Shown in pieces: positions 62,889 to 64,000 of a stretch of 64,000 nucleotides of DNA. The stretch is from contig WMBV01000003.1 of the NCBI GenBank assembly GCA_017745595.1, positions 1 to 64,000 on the forward strand, written 5' to 3'. The stretch is from Bordetella petrii (GTDB lineage Bacteria > Pseudomonadota > Gammaproteobacteria > Burkholderiales > Burkholderiaceae_B). The notes below the pieces were generated by a model. That model saw nothing but the letters and a program-made list of their open reading frames with translations. It searched no databases and had not been told where the DNA came from. The translations under genes and the position numbers were made by a program. The stretch's first letter is position 1; every line of letters starts with the position of its first letter.

Positions 62889-63821
62889 TCAATCGGCTTG
62901 CCGGCTATTGAGCCAGTCCACCAGGTCGCCCAGGGCCGCGCTCTTGTCGCGCAGCACCTGCTCGCGGCGTTCGGCCGGCCAGTCGTAGAAGCCCTTGCCG
63001 GCCTTGGCGCCGATCTCGCCGCTGGCGACCTTGCCGGCCAGCAGGGGCGAAGGGGTCGTGCGGTTTTCCAGGTCGGGATACAGATAAGTGGCGATGGCGT
63101 GGTGCACGTCCAGGCCGTTCATGTCGCGCTGTTCCAGCGGACCGGTCAGCGCCAGGCGGATGCCCAGGCTCCACTTGACCACTTCGTCGATATCTTCGGC
63201 GCTGGCGATGCCTTTTTCGAGCAGCGACATCGCTTCGCGCGCCAGCGCATGCTGGATGCGGTTGGCGATGAACCCGGGAATGTCGCGGTTGACCAGCACG
63301 GGGCGCTTGCCCACGGCCCGCAGCGCGGCCATGACGGTGTCGACGGTGGCTGGCGAGGTGTGGTCGTTGCGCACGACTTCCACCAGCGGGATTACGTCGG
63401 CGGGGGTGAAGAAGTGCGTGCCGACGAAGCGGTCGCGGCGCGTGACGGCCTCGGCGATGGCATTGATGGACAGGCCCGACGTGTTGGTGGCGAAGAGGGT
63501 TTCGGGCCGGCACAGCGTGTCCAGCCGCGCGAAGACGTCGCGCTTGAGTTCCAGTTTTTCGGGAATGGCCTCGATGACCAGATCGCACGAGCAAGCGGCT
63601 TCCAGCCCGCTTTCCATGCGGATGCGGCGCCGCGTTTCGGCCACGGCGCCGGGCGCGTACACCCCCAGCTGGCGGTCGATGACGCTGGCGGCGCGTTCCA
63701 GCGCGCCGGGCATGGGGTCGATCAAGACGACGTCGAGCCCCCGCGCGGCAAACAGGGCAGCGATGCCGCTGCCCATGGCGCCCGCGCCGACCACGGCCAG
63801 GCTCTGGATAGGAAGATCCAT
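62889..63821 (-). CDS. 3-hydroxyacyl-CoA dehydrogenase
   Basis: The ATG at 63821 (MDLPIQSLAVVGAGAMG) gives 310 aa. NAD site VVGAGAMGSGIAALFAARG, the ATNTSGLSINAIAE substrate loop, the catalytic His in GTHFFTPADV and Glu in VIEAIPEK. A single-domain monofunctional enzyme. First gene of the operon; exact chain length unknown. Confidence 0.9.
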   Translation of the reverse strand: MDLPIQSLAVVGAGAMGSGIAALFAARGLDVVLIDPMPGALERAASVIDRQLGVYAPGAVAETRRRIRMESGLEAACSCDLVIEAIPEKLELKRDVFARLDTLCRPETLFATNTSGLSINAIAEAVTRRDRFVGTHFFTPADVIPLVEVVRNDHTSPATVDTVMAALRAVGKRPVLVNRDIPGFIANRIQHALAREAMSLLEKGIASAEDIDEVVKWSLGIRLALTGPLEQRDMNGLDVHHAIATYLYPDLENRTTPSPLLAGKVASGEIGAKAGKGFYDWPAERREQVLRDKSAALGDLVDWLNSRQAD

Positions 63822-63914
63822 GTCGATACGCTCTTGAGATGCTCGCGCCAGGCGGCCGGGGCGTGGCAACGCGCGCCTCATCCTGTCTGCCCTCGCGCGG
63901 GCGGAAACGTGATG

Positions 63915-63946
63915 TTCTATATACGAACATTTGTACGTATATAGAA
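63915..63946. promoter_or_regulatory. 32-bp palindrome upstream of the dehydrogenase operon
   Basis: TTCTATATACG (63915-63925) and CGTATATAGAA (63936-63946) are exact reverse complements; the centre extends the match with ACA-TT-TGT. It lies 94 bases before the operon start. Probable operator of a regulator encoded outside the window to the right. Confidence 0.7.
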
Positions 63947-64000
63947 TTTATCGAAGGATAGTACTAAGAAAATGGCGCGCGCGCCAAATCGGGAAGGGGG

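Overview
The window reads as a high-GC beta-proteobacterial chromosome of the Alcaligenaceae (Bordetella/Achromobacter group) carrying a large integrated element. Evidence for the host: the core run hemA-prfA-prmC-grxD-ubiX, a Bug-type tricarboxylate receptor, a CysI/DUF934 pair and beta-ketoadipate genes, all with very GC-rich third codon positions. The species is inferred, not shown.

Layout. (1) 1-19856: a copper/silver resistance block of visibly lower GC. It starts at the edge of an IS256-type transposase, then has copC-copD, a decayed second copD end, a cytochrome c, a DUF411 protein, a DsbD system split over two genes, several small Met/His-rich exported proteins, and the cus operon read leftwards (small exported protein, cusC, cusB, cusA, cusF). 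cusC is cut in its signal peptide by a 1.64 kb IS3-family element. Two genes read rightwards, a copper P1B ATPase and a CueO-like oxidase, each sit behind a MerR/CueR-type promoter with a 19-bp spacer, but no cueR is present. (2) 19859-33043: backbone of an integrative conjugative element (ICE), mostly on the minus strand: relaxase, TraF peptidase, DUF2840, RHH protein, ParA, RepA with an iteron/DnaA-box origin, DUF2285, DUF2958, a 712-aa multi-HTH regulator, DUF736 and ParB. The order resembles Tn4371-like ICEs, by recall only. (3) 33372-42214: accessory and early genes: RadC, a Cys-rich protein, an ars operon (arsR, two unrelated arsenate reductases, acr3, arsH), an ArdB/KlcA antirestriction protein, BrnT/BrnA, an AlpA-like regulator and the tyrosine integrase. 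radC, the Cys-rich gene and ardB share a conserved untranslated leader of about 175 bp. (4) 42324-42399: tRNA-Phe, whose 3' end faces the integrase and is the likely attachment site; the other end of the element is off the left edge.

(5) 42565-64000: host chromosome. hemA-prfA-prmC-grxD-ubiX, a GntR regulator, a leftward cluster of two PLP enzymes plus a Bug receptor, sulfite reductase with DUF934, a GST, a carbonic anhydrase, an FxLYD protein, then a leftward lower beta-ketoadipate operon (pcaI, pcaJ, catC, YciI-like, pcaD, cyclase-family) controlled by a divergent IclR regulator across a nested palindrome, and finally a three-gene operon (3-hydroxyacyl-CoA dehydrogenase, AtoE, SDR) behind a 32-bp palindrome. 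Two copies of a dispersed inverted-repeat element lie between genes.

Together: the element carries metal and arsenic resistance, its own replication, partition and toxin-antitoxin stability, and antirestriction genes. The most novel-looking items are the shared leaders, the 44-bp palindrome beside the XRE gene, the 712-aa regulator and the hairpin that covers the integrase ribosome binding site.
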